A stretch of DNA of 64,000 nt from Nitrososphaerota archaeon (GCA_028867595.1 JAGWGB010000003.1:50094-114093), one strand, 5' to 3'. Numbered from the stretch's first letter, positions 7,791-17,400 are shown. The notes: generated by a model from the sequence alone, not told the origin. Numbers and translations: made by a program.

Positions 7791-8726
7791 ATGAAGATCA
7801 TACAGATTGGAGTTGGAGGATTTGGTAAGAATCACGCAAGAATTCTTTCTCAACTGGGAGTTCTCTCGGCAATCTGTGATGCAGACTCGGTAAAAGCCAA
7901 AGAATTAGGAGAAAAATATTCTGTCAACCACTATTCAAGTATTGATTCCCTTTTAGAGAAAGAGCAATTTGATGGTGCATTTGTTTGCACTCCTACTTCA
8001 ACCCATTTCGAAATTGCTAAGGCATTATTGCAAAAGAAAAAAAATGTCTTTGTTGAAAAACCCATGACATATCTGTCTCGAGAAGGAGAAGAACTGTTGG
8101 AATTATCAAAGAAAAACAAAGTTGTTCTGACGTCAGGCTATATTGAAAGATTCAATCCTGCAGTATCTCTAGTTAAAGAATACGTCAAGACAAAAAAATA
8201 CGGAGAGTTGATAATGCTTGAGTTTCATCGAGAAAATAGAATGCCGCTTCATATCAAAGATGTTGGCATAATTTATGATACTTCAGTACATGATATAGAT
8301 ACAGCAATGTGGCTTTTCGATGATGCGCCAGAGGTTGTCTTTGCAAGATCTGGAAAAATAAGACATGAGCATGAAGACTTTGCCACTATAATGCTAGGTT
8401 TTAAAGAAAACAAAGTAGCCATTATTTCATCAAACTGGATAACTCCAATCAGAGTCAGACGATTCAATGCAGTTTGTAGTGACGCGATAATTTCTTCGAA
8501 TTTTATCACACAAGAAGTAAAGATAGAGACAAACACAGGAGCTGAAATTCCGCGCAAAGATGTAGAAGAACCACTTCTTTTAGAAATTAAAAACTTTATT
8601 GCTGCATCAGAAGGAAAAGAGAGTATCAGAGTAAGACCTGAGCATGCAGTAAATACAACAAAGATTGCTGAAGCGGCACTTTTATCTAGCCATAAAGGGA
8701 CTCCAATTTATCTAGATTTGAAATGA
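7791..8726 (+). CDS. Gfo/Idh/MocA-family oxidoreductase
   Basis: A 311-aa NAD(P)-dependent dehydrogenase. The N-terminal Rossmann motif is GVGGFGKNHA (7-16), and FVEKPM near residue 93 holds the catalytic-dyad Lys of the family's EKP motif. The C-terminal half is the beta-sheet substrate domain, with YDTSVHDIDTAMW carrying the second catalytic His/Asp. Members oxidise sugars or nucleotide sugars such as UDP-GlcNAcA (WlbA type). The gene begins one base after the ilvE stop and overlaps the next gene (ATGA), so it belongs to a co-translated set ending with an acyltransferase at 9000. That context suggests nucleotide-sugar modification. Confidence 0.9.
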   Translation: MKIIQIGVGGFGKNHARILSQLGVLSAICDADSVKAKELGEKYSVNHYSSIDSLLEKEQFDGAFVCTPTSTHFEIAKALLQKKKNVFVEKPMTYLSREGEELLELSKKNKVVLTSGYIERFNPAVSLVKEYVKTKKYGELIMLEFHRENRMPLHIKDVGIIYDTSVHDIDTAMWLFDDAPEVVFARSGKIRHEHEDFATIMLGFKENKVAIISSNWITPIRVRRFNAVCSDAIISSNFITQEVKIETNTGAEIPRKDVEEPLLLEIKNFIAASEGKESIRVRPEHAVNTTKIAEAALLSSHKGTPIYLDLK

Positions 8727-8992
8727 ACAAGAAAATGATAGAAATTCTCGCATGTCCTATAGACAAGCATTTTCCACTTGATATTTTTGAAATTTCATCA
8801 AAGGAAGGAATCATTTCAGAAGGGGCAATATTTTGTTCCAAATGTTCTCGATTTTATCCCATCATTGATGAAATTCCCATCATGTTGCCAGATGAGCTAC
8901 GAGACAAAAATCAAGATATTGAATTTTTGAAAAAAAACAAAGATAACCTGCCTGAAAAAATAGTCAGTAAAGGATCACCCTGGCACTTGTGA
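8723..8992 (+). CDS. Trm112-like small zinc-ribbon protein
   Basis: An 89-aa protein of the Trm112/UPF0434 type: MIEILACPID near the N-terminus, then FCSKCSRFYPIIDEIPIMLPDEL (about residues 34-56), the diagnostic C-x2-C-x-x-x-YPI-x-(D/E)-x-IP-x-(M/L)-L block. In eukaryotes and archaea Trm112 activates several methyltransferases (tRNA, rRNA, release factor). The second Cys of the N-terminal pair is replaced (CPID), so zinc coordination may be altered or lost. It overlaps the oxidoreductase gene by 4 nt and is followed 7 nt later by an acyltransferase, an unexpected setting for a methyltransferase activator. Confidence 0.78.
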   Translation: MNKKMIEILACPIDKHFPLDIFEISSKEGIISEGAIFCSKCSRFYPIIDEIPIMLPDELRDKNQDIEFLKKNKDNLPEKIVSKGSPWHL

Positions 8993-8999
8993 TAAAAAA

Positions 9000-9476
9000 A
9001 TGGTCACAAATTTTGTGTCAGATAAAGCAAAGTTGGGCAAAAATGTAAAGATATGGCATTTTGCATACGTAGGCGATAACACAGAGATCGGCGATAATGT
9101 AAAGATTGGCTCTTTGGCTCACGTTGATTACAATGTAAAGATTGGAGATAACACCATGATAGAAGGCATGGTATACATCCCACCGCTTTCAAGAATTGGA
9201 AAAAATGTATTCATAGGTCCTGCGGCATCTCTTACAAACGATCCTTACCCAGCAAGCAAAAAGATGATTGGTGTTACAATAGAAGACGGGGCAGTAATAG
9301 GTTCAAGAGCAGTCATAAAAGCTGGAGTAACAGTAGGCAGGAATAGCGTAGTGGCGATGGGAGCAGTTGTTACCAAAGACGTTCCACCAAATATGGTAGT
9401 TGTAGGAGTTCCTGCCAGAGTCAAATATTCTCGCGAAGAATATGACAAAAAGAAAAAAGACTGGGAAAGCAGCTAA
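9000..9476 (+). CDS. Left-handed beta-helix acyl/acetyltransferase
   Basis: A 158-aa protein made largely of hexapeptide repeats (VKIGSLAHVDYNVKIGDNTMIEG and the later VIGSRAVIKAGVTVGR region), ending in VGVPARV, the hallmark of trimeric LbH sugar N-acetyltransferases such as WlbB/PglD. An active-site-like loop, GPAASLTNDPYP, lies near residues 75-86. With the Gfo/Idh oxidoreductase at 7791 it resembles two steps of a Wlb-type diacetamido-sugar route, but no DegT aminotransferase is visible here. A product displayed on a cell-surface glycan is inferred. Confidence 0.88.
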   Translation: MVTNFVSDKAKLGKNVKIWHFAYVGDNTEIGDNVKIGSLAHVDYNVKIGDNTMIEGMVYIPPLSRIGKNVFIGPAASLTNDPYPASKKMIGVTIEDGAVIGSRAVIKAGVTVGRNSVVAMGAVVTKDVPPNMVVVGVPARVKYSREEYDKKKKDWESS

Positions 9477-9703
9477 TTTTTGATCTGTTTGTGAAATATC
9501 CAGTTCTTTATCTTTGACATGATGAAGATCCAAAGAACAACAAGCAAAATGGCAATGACTGCTTTCATGCCTGAATCTAAAAATTCATCATATCTTCCAA
9601 ATCCATGTATCTCCATTGGAGCAATTATGCTAAATAGAAGACCGCCACCGGCAATAATCATTATCCACATTATGAGGACATAAACGTAAATTGGCGCTTT
9701 CAT
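9473..9703 (-). CDS. Small two-helix membrane protein
   Basis: A 76-aa protein with two hydrophobic helices (about residues 6-27 and 48-66) and a basic C-terminus (KIKNWIFHKQIKN). It is unrecognised. Its ATG overlaps the stop of the glycosyltransferase gene upstream (9700-9703), so it is the last cistron of the GINS-MCM-Hel308-GT4 operon. It also meets the acyltransferase gene tail to tail with a 4-nt overlap. A role as accessory subunit of the membrane glycosyl-1-phosphate transferase is possible but is only inference from coupling. Confidence 0.7.
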   Translation of the reverse strand: MKAPIYVYVLIMWIMIIAGGGLLFSIIAPMEIHGFGRYDEFLDSGMKAVIAILLVVLWIFIMSKIKNWIFHKQIKN

Positions 9704-10695
9704 ACTCTCACATTCATCATAAATGCAGTTATGATTGCAAGTGCAGCTGAAAATAACGCCAATTTGAAAATTGTAAATCCCACTTCTTTTTCAGTCATTG
9801 GCCTGTTAGCTACAATTAAGCGGACTAGTGTTACTGGAGCATCTTTATCAGCAGCTGCTCTAAGCTTGAAATCTTCCGTATGTTCTACGGGATTTGATTT
9901 TAGTTGTCTGTGTTCAATTATTCTTTTTACGCTAGAGAGAAATAGGAACGAGTTTATCACTGCAGGAAGAAGAGCTATTGCAGCAATTATTTCCACGTGA
10001 CCCACTATAGCAATTGTACCATACATGGCTCCTAATGTAAGCGCTCCAGAATCTCCTGGGAATATTTTGCTTGGAAACTTATGATATTTGTAAAATGCTA
10101 AAGAGACAAAACCGAGAGGTAAACTTGCTATAGCTATATCATAATGATGCACAATGAATAACGATATAGTGAGTGCAAAACTTGCAATTGTCATAAAGCC
10201 ACTTGCAACTCCATTTAGCACATCAATAGAATTGATTGTGTTTCCAGTAATTGGAATCATGAATATTATTAATGCAAGATACAATTCAGGAATTCTTACA
10301 TGTCCAAATAACGGAAATGCCAGATGCGGTTCATAAACTCCTAGCAAAATGATTGGTATTGCACTGCCAGCTAGGGCAAGAGGTTTGAACCACCCGCCAA
10401 GTACTTTTCTATCATCTGCCAAGCCCACAAGAAACGCCAAAAAAGTTGTAATAATTATTGCCAGTACAGCTACAGAAGAATAGAATCCATAGAGTGTAAT
10501 TTCAGATGCCAGTATTCCTGCTAAAATGGATGGACCGCCTGGTCTTGCAACCATCGCTCCTCCAACTCGATTGTAGTCTTTTACCACCAATTTTCTTTTT
10601 TCAAGTGTTGTGATAAGAGCTGGTGTGATGGCATAAACCGTAACAAACGCAATGGCCGAGATTATTATGGCTGCTATTGTTTTGTCAAGCATCAT
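9700..10695 (-). CDS. aglH: GT4-family polyprenyl-phosphate GlcNAc-1-phosphate transferase
   Basis: A 331-aa polytopic membrane protein with about ten helices. It has the MraY/WecA/ALG7 motifs GLADD (about 91-95), NTINSIDVLNG (about 151-161, Asn/Asp active site) and KIFPGDSGALTLG (FPGD). The family transfers a HexNAc-1-phosphate from UDP-sugar to a polyprenyl or dolichyl phosphate, the first step of archaeal N-glycan assembly. ATGATG at the start makes two overlapping Met codons; the first overlaps the helicase stop (ATGA at 10692-10695). Placing a glycosylation gene behind replication genes is notable. The symbol is by analogy and the sugar is not proven. Confidence 0.85.
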   Translation of the reverse strand: MMLDKTIAAIIISAIAFVTVYAITPALITTLEKRKLVVKDYNRVGGAMVARPGGPSILAGILASEITLYGFYSSVAVLAIIITTFLAFLVGLADDRKVLGGWFKPLALAGSAIPIILLGVYEPHLAFPLFGHVRIPELYLALIIFMIPITGNTINSIDVLNGVASGFMTIASFALTISLFIVHHYDIAIASLPLGFVSLAFYKYHKFPSKIFPGDSGALTLGAMYGTIAIVGHVEIIAAIALLPAVINSFLFLSSVKRIIEHRQLKSNPVEHTEDFKLRAAADKDAPVTLVRLIVANRPMTEKEVGFTIFKLALFSAALAIITAFMMNVRV

Positions 10696-12818
10696 CTTAT
10701 CTTTTTGAGATGTGTCTTTATGTTTTCTGCAATTACAGGCCCTATCTTATCGATTTTGGCAAGTTTTTCAACAGAAATTGACTCCAATTCGTCAAGTGTC
10801 TTGATTCCGTTTTTGTACAAAAGCCTTGCACGTACTCTTCCAATGCCTTTCACTTTGACAAGATCAGTGAGTTCTTCTTTTATTCCATATGTTACTCTGG
10901 TTCGTAAAACATCTAATTCATCTATGACATTATCTAATTTTTCGAGTTTGGCAAGCTCATAAAATGCATGAATGAGCCAATCTGCAGTTTCAGTCATTCT
11001 ATGCATATCTCCAGATTCAATACCTATGTTATCAGAAAGGAAGACCTCAGTTGATTCATTGACCCAATAATACATTGCAAGTAGGCTTCGGTTACAATCA
11101 TACTCTGAAATACTTTCAATTAATTGATCAGCGTGATTTTCAAGAAGTGTACTAACTAGTTCATAATCTTTGTTTCTCAGTGAAAATTTGGGGAAAAAAT
11201 CTTCGCAGTTTGTTATAGCATGTAGTATTCCAATAGTGTGTTTTCTTCCTTTTGAGATTTGTTGTAATGTTTTTTTGAAATATACAGATGTGAGTGGATC
11301 AATATACAACGTTGAAGTCTTTTTTCCAAATTCTGTTGCAATGAATCTTCCACCTTTTTGCTTTATGAGATCTTCAGATTCAAGATAACGCAGTGTTATC
11401 TGAATTTTAAATTTTATAGTGGATTTTCTTTCCTGAAAACCCGAAAGTGTTTTTGCAAAAAAATCAACAACTTCCTCGTTTTTTATTCCAGGTGTAGTTG
11501 AGATTAAACTTAGTGCATGTATTCGTAGTGCCTTGTCTCCTGTAAGTTTTGAAGAAATTGGTTCCGGTAAGCCATTGATGTAATAGTCAATAAGATCATC
11601 ACTGTTAGCATTTGCTACAATAATAGATTCTCCATAATCATCATATTGCGGTCGTCCAGCTCTGCCGCAAAGTTGTTTGTATTCTAAAACACTAATGGCT
11701 TTATTTACACCATATTTCCCATCGTATCTACTGATACTAGAGATCACTACCCTCCTTGCTGGAAGGTTTACTCCAGCAGCTAGTGTTGGAGTAGAAGCAA
11801 GAATCTTTATTTTTCCACTCCTAAATTCTGATTCAATAATTTCTCTACAATTTTGGTTTAATCCCGCATGATGAAATGCAACTCCCTTTTTCACTAGTGT
11901 TGCAAGGTTCCGAATTAGTTCAGTATGTTCATTGTCTTCAAGAATTTTTTGTGAGATTTGCTCCAGGTTTTTCTTTTCCTTTTCTGTGACATATTTTGAT
12001 ACTGCATCTGATGCCTTTGTTGCTAGTGATGCAGCTCGTGCTCTAGTTTCTGCAAATAAGATTGCCTGTCCTCCAGTTTTAAGAGAATCAAGACCCAAGT
12101 CAACTGGCAATCCGCGTATGCTTGTTTCAACTTGGAAATTTTTTCGGTTTTGCATTATTACTGTACCTTGATCACATACGCCTTCCCATAATGGAACAGG
12201 CCTCCAATCACTTTCTACAAGTTTGCATCCAAGCCATTTTGATATTTCATCAGCATTGGTTATTGTTGCACTAAGTGCAAGTATCTGCGGTTTTTTCTGA
12301 AGTGATATCAGTTTTGTAAGCACAATTTCAAGTGTAGGGCCTCTGTCTTCATCGCCCAGCAGATGAACTTCGTCAGCAATAACAAGTGTGACATCATTTA
12401 GCCATTCTGCTCCTTGTCTTATGATAGAATCCATCTTTTCATTGGTTAGAACAAGTATATCGTTCATTCCAAGGCTTTTGTCAGTTTGGTCATAGTCACC
12501 TGTTGAAATTTGTACCTTAATTTTCCTACCAATGTCTATAGATTCTAGTTTTTTAAATTCAGAAAACTTTTCGGATGCCAGTGCTTTAAGAGGGCTGAGA
12601 TAAACTACCTTGCCTCTTTTTTCAACAAGATGTTTTATTGCGGCAAGCAAAGCAATTAGCGTTTTTCCACTGGCAGTAGGAGCAGAAACAAGCAGACTGA
12701 CATCATTTAGCAGACCTGCCTTTACACTTTTTTCTTGTGGAGGATAAAGAGTGATAATCCCATTTTCATGGAGGATTTCAACTAGTTTTTTTGGAATATC
12801 TAGCTCTTCTACTTTCAT
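10692..12818 (-). CDS. hel308: Hel308-type superfamily 2 DNA helicase
   Basis: A 708-aa Ski2-like helicase: Walker A PTASGKT (47-53), DEVH box (149-152), SATI (motif III), AGVNLPARRV (motif V) and QLCGRAGRPQYD (motif VI). A winged helix and ratchet domain follow, and the C-terminus carries a helix-hairpin-helix (VKGIGRVRARLLY) as in Hel308. Archaeal Hel308 unwinds lagging strands at stalled forks and assists recombination. The gene overlaps mcm upstream and the GT4 gene downstream by ATGA junctions, so it is co-expressed with MCM and GINS. The length is typical. Confidence 0.93.
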   Translation of the reverse strand: MKVEELDIPKKLVEILHENGIITLYPPQEKSVKAGLLNDVSLLVSAPTASGKTLIALLAAIKHLVEKRGKVVYLSPLKALASEKFSEFKKLESIDIGRKIKVQISTGDYDQTDKSLGMNDILVLTNEKMDSIIRQGAEWLNDVTLVIADEVHLLGDEDRGPTLEIVLTKLISLQKKPQILALSATITNADEISKWLGCKLVESDWRPVPLWEGVCDQGTVIMQNRKNFQVETSIRGLPVDLGLDSLKTGGQAILFAETRARAASLATKASDAVSKYVTEKEKKNLEQISQKILEDNEHTELIRNLATLVKKGVAFHHAGLNQNCREIIESEFRSGKIKILASTPTLAAGVNLPARRVVISSISRYDGKYGVNKAISVLEYKQLCGRAGRPQYDDYGESIIVANANSDDLIDYYINGLPEPISSKLTGDKALRIHALSLISTTPGIKNEEVVDFFAKTLSGFQERKSTIKFKIQITLRYLESEDLIKQKGGRFIATEFGKKTSTLYIDPLTSVYFKKTLQQISKGRKHTIGILHAITNCEDFFPKFSLRNKDYELVSTLLENHADQLIESISEYDCNRSLLAMYYWVNESTEVFLSDNIGIESGDMHRMTETADWLIHAFYELAKLEKLDNVIDELDVLRTRVTYGIKEELTDLVKVKGIGRVRARLLYKNGIKTLDELESISVEKLAKIDKIGPVIAENIKTHLKKIR

Positions 12819-14896
12819 ACCCGGTTATAATGACCGGGTTTCGATTCATAAATAGCTGACTCTCGTTGCAATTTCTTTATGTATTTTCGTGCTTCTTCCT
12901 CAGTGAATTTTCCTGTCTTTACTAGTTCTTTTACAAAAGTTTTTTCTTCAACAGGTCTTTTCTCGTCTCCTTCTAATGATTTCATCACATCCATGAATAG
13001 TTGCATCTTTGAGACCTCGCTGTGAGGACGTCCCTGTAAAACTCCAAGATCTACTTTTCCTGTGTTCACGTCAACTCCTGCATCTTGCAGCATGCTTTGG
13101 ATTAGAAATATTGCCCTTTCCGCATCTTCGCCTTCAACTTGTGTCTTCATCAATAATCTTGCCCTAGCAGTAGCCAGTCTTACCAAGCCTTCAAGTTGTC
13201 TTGGTGTAACTGTTATCATACCTTCAGATTCGACATTTCTCATTGTCATATAATATTGTAAAATCTTGTCTTCTGCTTCTGGTGTAAGTATAGGATCAAA
13301 TCTTTTTGCATATGTAAGATATTTTGTAAGAATATCTACATCAATTAACGATTTAGTATCGGCCCCTGTGGTCCTATGAAGATTCAATATGTGACGCGCT
13401 ATTCTTGTATCTCTTTCTTTAGACGGAATATCTCTAACAACAAAAATGAGATCAAAACGTGTAAGGAGTGGAACAGGAAGGTTCACGTTCTCTGTGATGT
13501 TCTTGAATGGATCATATTTTCCATACATCGGGTTAGCAGCAGCCAAGATTGATGTTCTTGCATTAAGTGTTGCCACAATTCCACCTTTTGCTATGCTCAC
13601 AGATTGCTGTTCCATCGTTTCGTGTAATGCACTCCTGTCTTCCGGTTTCATCTTATCAAATTCATCTATACAAACTAGACCTTGGTCTCCTAAAACTACG
13701 GCTCCTGCTTCAAGCATCATTATTCCAATTTTGTCCCTTACAACAGCTGCTGTCAGTCCTGCAGCAGTAGAACCTCTTCCGGAAGTATAAAGTCCTCTAG
13801 GCGCAATCCTTGCGCAGAACTTTAACATCTCACTTTTTGCAGTACCTGGATCACCCACCAAAAAGACGTTAATGTCTCCACGAATTTTAGCGCCGTCAGC
13901 AAGTAGTTTTTGAGTCGAGCCTACAATCAATAGCAAAATTGATTCTTTTATGATATCATGCCCATGAACGTGTGGAGCAAATGAGGCCACAAGCCTATCA
14001 TAAATATCAGAATTTTGTCCAAGCGATTTGATTATTTTTTCCTCGTCAGGTGAGATTTCCTCTCTTTCTGTGCTTCGGGAGCTTTTGTTTCCTTTACCGC
14101 CTAAAAATTCAATGTTGTTTCCCTGAACCCTTAGTCGGTAGATGCCGCTTTTTCCTTTCATAGATGGTATGTGCTCTTGTTCAATTCTTACAATACCTGT
14201 GAGAATTACACGGTCTCCTGGCCTTGCATTGTCAACTAAATCCTGAAGCACTGTAACGTCTAGATAGTGAGGTAGTTGTCCAGGAGGAAGATCTTCTGGG
14301 AGTTCCTGAAGCCTCACCATTTGAAAATCAATGAACTTACTTTGTTCTGGATTTAGATCCAGATCTCTGTGAGTACATTTACCGTTATCACATTTCAGTG
14401 GTTCCTTGAACTCTAGACCCTTTTCCTGTATTCTTTTAGTCTGGTGTCCCTCTGGACAGATATAGACTAGTTCTTTTGCAAGTGGTTTTATCTCAGATGA
14501 TCTCACAACCATTCCAGAAACACTTATCATTTTTCCAATTACTTCTGCATTTACTTCACGCAAGCTTCGTTGTGCCGGATAGTTTGAGATTCTTGCCCTA
14601 ATATCGTGTCTAATTTTTTCTGCGTATTGAGAAAATCTTTCCTTTAGGATATCCTTGATTGCACCGCTAAATGCATGAAGAATTTCGTCTGGATCGGTAT
14701 TAAAAACAGATTCAATTTCTGGGTATAACACTAGATCATTGTAATCTACCACGATGTACTGAGTTTTCTTTGACATCATCTGATCTATCTCTTCAACATA
14801 TTTGTACGAACCAGACTTGTCTTTGAACTGACTTAGAAAGTCTTTTACTTGATCTTGCAGTTTGCTTGAGGAAATAGATTCAGGTTGCACTGTCAT
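12815..14896 (-). CDS. mcm: MCM replicative DNA helicase
   Basis: A 693-aa hexameric replicative helicase. The N-terminal domain has a zinc-binding set (CPEGH at about 147-151, and CDNGKC at 169-174). The AAA+ core shows Walker A GDPGTAKS (348-355), Walker B LVCIDEFDK (407-415), sensor 1 AAANP, and the arginine-finger block LLTRFDLIF. A C-terminal winged helix follows (EEEARKYIKKLQRE). It unwinds DNA at the fork together with GINS and a Cdc45/GAN homologue. It overlaps the GINS gene by 4 nt and hel308 by 4 nt, giving a compact replisome operon. Confidence 0.97.
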   Translation of the reverse strand: MTVQPESISSSKLQDQVKDFLSQFKDKSGSYKYVEEIDQMMSKKTQYIVVDYNDLVLYPEIESVFNTDPDEILHAFSGAIKDILKERFSQYAEKIRHDIRARISNYPAQRSLREVNAEVIGKMISVSGMVVRSSEIKPLAKELVYICPEGHQTKRIQEKGLEFKEPLKCDNGKCTHRDLDLNPEQSKFIDFQMVRLQELPEDLPPGQLPHYLDVTVLQDLVDNARPGDRVILTGIVRIEQEHIPSMKGKSGIYRLRVQGNNIEFLGGKGNKSSRSTEREEISPDEEKIIKSLGQNSDIYDRLVASFAPHVHGHDIIKESILLLIVGSTQKLLADGAKIRGDINVFLVGDPGTAKSEMLKFCARIAPRGLYTSGRGSTAAGLTAAVVRDKIGIMMLEAGAVVLGDQGLVCIDEFDKMKPEDRSALHETMEQQSVSIAKGGIVATLNARTSILAAANPMYGKYDPFKNITENVNLPVPLLTRFDLIFVVRDIPSKERDTRIARHILNLHRTTGADTKSLIDVDILTKYLTYAKRFDPILTPEAEDKILQYYMTMRNVESEGMITVTPRQLEGLVRLATARARLLMKTQVEGEDAERAIFLIQSMLQDAGVDVNTGKVDLGVLQGRPHSEVSKMQLFMDVMKSLEGDEKRPVEEKTFVKELVKTGKFTEEEARKYIKKLQRESAIYESKPGHYNRV

Positions 14897-15408
14897 TTCT
14901 TATCACTCAATACCTGTTTTTTGAAAATCATACTGTTATTGTAAATATAGTCAAATAATGCGCGTTCCTCTACTGTCAATTTCTTTGCAGATTCAGAGGT
15001 GAGTTTTGATGAGTCCGCCAATTTTATAATCTTACCTTGTCGTTTTCGAACAAGAGAATTCAGCATACTTTCTAGTTTGTCTTTATCTTGTTGTGGCAGT
15101 CTTTGCATAAATGAATTCATCTTTATGTAAAATTCTGGCTCTAGCGTAGAGAGATCAAAATCACCCTGAACATTTTCTTTTACGATTGCCTGTTTCAAGG
15201 CCACCACCATGTCAGTATCCTGCACCTCCACAAGTTTTTCGTAGGATAATACATCCGATACCCATCGCGGTATACTCAAGATCTCACCATGTTTGGCATC
15301 AATTGATACCTCTGGTGCCTCTATCTTGACATCATGCCCAAAATTGACCTTAACATCCTGTAGGCGATATCCTATGGTATGTATCTGTATTAGTTCTGAA
15401 ATATCCAA
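14893..15408 (-). CDS. GINS complex subunit (Gins23 type)
   Basis: A 171-aa protein with a small beta domain first (GEILSIPRWVSDVLSYEKLVEV, about residues 40-61) and a helical domain after it (LVRKRQGKIIKLA ... LTVEERALFDYIY). The B-then-A order matches Psf2/Psf3-type archaeal Gins23 rather than Gins51. GINS couples MCM to primase and polymerase, and here it lies directly upstream of mcm with a 4-nt overlap, which strongly supports the call. The start is a TTG; an ATTAAA element about 28 nt upstream fits a leaderless operon promoter. Confidence 0.85.
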   Translation of the reverse strand: MDISELIQIHTIGYRLQDVKVNFGHDVKIEAPEVSIDAKHGEILSIPRWVSDVLSYEKLVEVQDTDMVVALKQAIVKENVQGDFDLSTLEPEFYIKMNSFMQRLPQQDKDKLESMLNSLVRKRQGKIIKLADSSKLTSESAKKLTVEERALFDYIYNNSMIFKKQVLSDKK

Positions 15409-15655
15409 ATTATGTCATGATCCTCCCCAAGTCTTTAATGGGATCGATCGATCAATTCTGTTTACCATTTGCTCTGATCATTTGATCTAATACTTATGTT
15501 GCTTTCTCTCATGTCTGCTCCTCTAGCATGAAATTTACCCAAAATGATCGCCTCTAAAGTAAGGTATTCTCTGTTAATCTTAATGGTCAGGTAATTTGGA
15601 TATAACCTAGATCTTAGACTTAATTTTATTAGTAGGGCAAAGAGGTAAAGAGCCT
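15409..15655. promoter_or_regulatory. Divergent promoter region between GINS and rfcS
   Basis: This 247-nt region holds the promoters of two replication units. On the minus side, ATTAAA sits about 28 nt before the GINS start, and a 12-bp palindrome GATCGATCGATC (15442-15453) lies upstream of it. On the plus side, rfcS is preceded by a GAGGT ribosome-binding sequence 7-9 nt from its ATG. A minus-strand open frame ending at 15462 could encode a 26-aa peptide from a TTG at 15542, but nothing supports it. No origin-type repeat cluster or cdc6 gene is visible. Confidence 0.4.
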
Positions 15656-16609
15656 ATGACCGAATCTTTCATGTGGGTAGAAAAGTATCGACCCATGAAG
15701 TTATCAGAAATTATAAACCAAAAAGAGGTCATAGGCAGTTTGAAAGCTCTTTTGAAAAATATGTCAGAAATGCCACATCTAATGTTTTCAGGTTCTGCCG
15801 GAGTTGGCAAGACAACTGCTGCATTGTGCATAGCGAGGGAAGTTCTAGGTGATTCGTGGCGCGAATATACTCTGGAGTTGAATGCATCAGACGAAAGAGG
15901 AATAAACATGGTAAGAGAAAGAGTGAAAAAATTTGCAAGGTTTTCAGGACTTGATACTAGCATACCGTTCAAGCTTGTCATATTAGATGAAGCAGACGAG
16001 ATGACTTCAGATGCTCAGACTGCCCTTAGGAGAATTATCGAAGATACTGCAGCACATTGCAGATTCATCATGATTGCAAACAACATATCAAAGATCATAG
16101 AACCGCTTCAAAGTAGGTGTGCGGTATTCAAGTTTACTAGAATATCCGAAGAAGAGGTAATTGACTATCTTGAAGAAATTTGCAAGAAGGAGAAACTCAA
16201 GTATACAAAAGAGGGCCTCAAAACACTCTATTCCTATTCAGAAGGCGATATGCGTCATTCTATTAACATGCTTCAGGCAGCTGCAAGTCTCGGAACAATA
16301 AATGATGACAATGTAAAACTATCGGCGGGACTTTCAAAGACAAGTGACGTAGGCGAAGTGCTAAAACTTGCACTAGCAGGAAAGTTGACAGAGGCAAGAA
16401 ACAAGATGGTTGAGTTAATCAAGGTATATGGAATGTCAGAGTCAGACTTTCTGAAGTATCTCAATGAGGAATGTTACAAAATAAAGACAGGAAATCTCTC
16501 AGAAATTTTAGAATCAATAGCTAAATATGACTATAGATTGGTGATAGGTGCCAATCCAGAGATTCAGCTCTCTGCCCTTTTAGCAGAGCTTGGAAAGATA
16601 AGAAAATAA
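15656..16609 (+). CDS. rfcS: Replication factor C small subunit
   Basis: A 317-aa AAA+ clamp-loader ATPase. It begins WVEKYRPMKLSEI (RFC box II), with Walker A GSAGVGKTT (45-53), Walker B VILDEADEM, ALRRIIE and the SRC arginine-finger motif (PLQSRCAVF). RfcS forms the ATPase pentamer with RfcL and loads PCNA onto primed DNA. The length is normal, and there is no intein. It is divergent from the GINS-MCM-Hel308 operon, so replication genes share a promoter region. A GAGGT Shine-Dalgarno precedes the ATG, unlike most genes here. Confidence 0.97.
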   Translation: MTESFMWVEKYRPMKLSEIINQKEVIGSLKALLKNMSEMPHLMFSGSAGVGKTTAALCIAREVLGDSWREYTLELNASDERGINMVRERVKKFARFSGLDTSIPFKLVILDEADEMTSDAQTALRRIIEDTAAHCRFIMIANNISKIIEPLQSRCAVFKFTRISEEEVIDYLEEICKKEKLKYTKEGLKTLYSYSEGDMRHSINMLQAAASLGTINDDNVKLSAGLSKTSDVGEVLKLALAGKLTEARNKMVELIKVYGMSESDFLKYLNEECYKIKTGNLSEILESIAKYDYRLVIGANPEIQLSALLAELGKIRK

Positions 16610-16612
16610 CAA

Positions 16613-16696
16613 CGCAGAGAGAGGGATTTGAACCCCCGCGTGCTTGCGCACATAGGCTCTCAAGGCCCACGCCATGCCGGGCTAGGCGACCTCTGC
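16613..16696 (-). tRNA. tRNA-Ser (TGA)
   Basis: A class II tRNA on the minus strand. The acceptor is GCAGAGG/TCTCTGC, and the anticodon loop CTTGAGA gives TGA. A long variable arm TGTGC-GCAA-GCACG is followed by T-arm GGGGG-TTCAAAT-CCCTC. The discriminator G is typical of archaeal serine tRNA. Confidence 0.94.
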
Positions 16697-16814
16697 AATT
16701 ATTTTCTAGAAAGACTTGTTAAAATTTGTTTAAGAATAGATGGATCCTATCAGAGATGATCGTTTATACAATATCTATTAGACGATTAAGAAAAATAAAA
16801 GGAACGAAAAATTT

Positions 16815-17366
<552 letters not shown>

Positions 17367-17386
17367 TTATTTAAACCTAGACAAAG

Positions 17387-17400
17387 TTAGTTTAAACTAA
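17387..17400. repeat. Perfect 14-bp palindrome between the ferredoxin genes
   Basis: TTAGTTTAAACTAA spans the stop codon of ferredoxin 2 (TAG at 17399-17397) and lies about 42 nt upstream of the ferredoxin 1 start. A separate GTTTAAAT TATA-like box (about 17369-17376) lies between it and ferredoxin 1, so the palindrome could be an upstream operator for that gene. Chance in AT-rich DNA is possible. Confidence 0.35.

Noticed and set aside
15409-15655. A chromosomal replication origin near GINS/MCM/RfcS.
   Set aside because: No cdc6/orc1 gene or repeated origin recognition boxes are visible; one short GATC palindrome is not enough.
17387-17400. The palindrome TTAGTTTAAACTAA considered as a terminator hairpin.
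   Set aside because: It is AT-only, has no loop and no following T-run, so a stable RNA hairpin is unlikely; retained only as a weak operator candidate.
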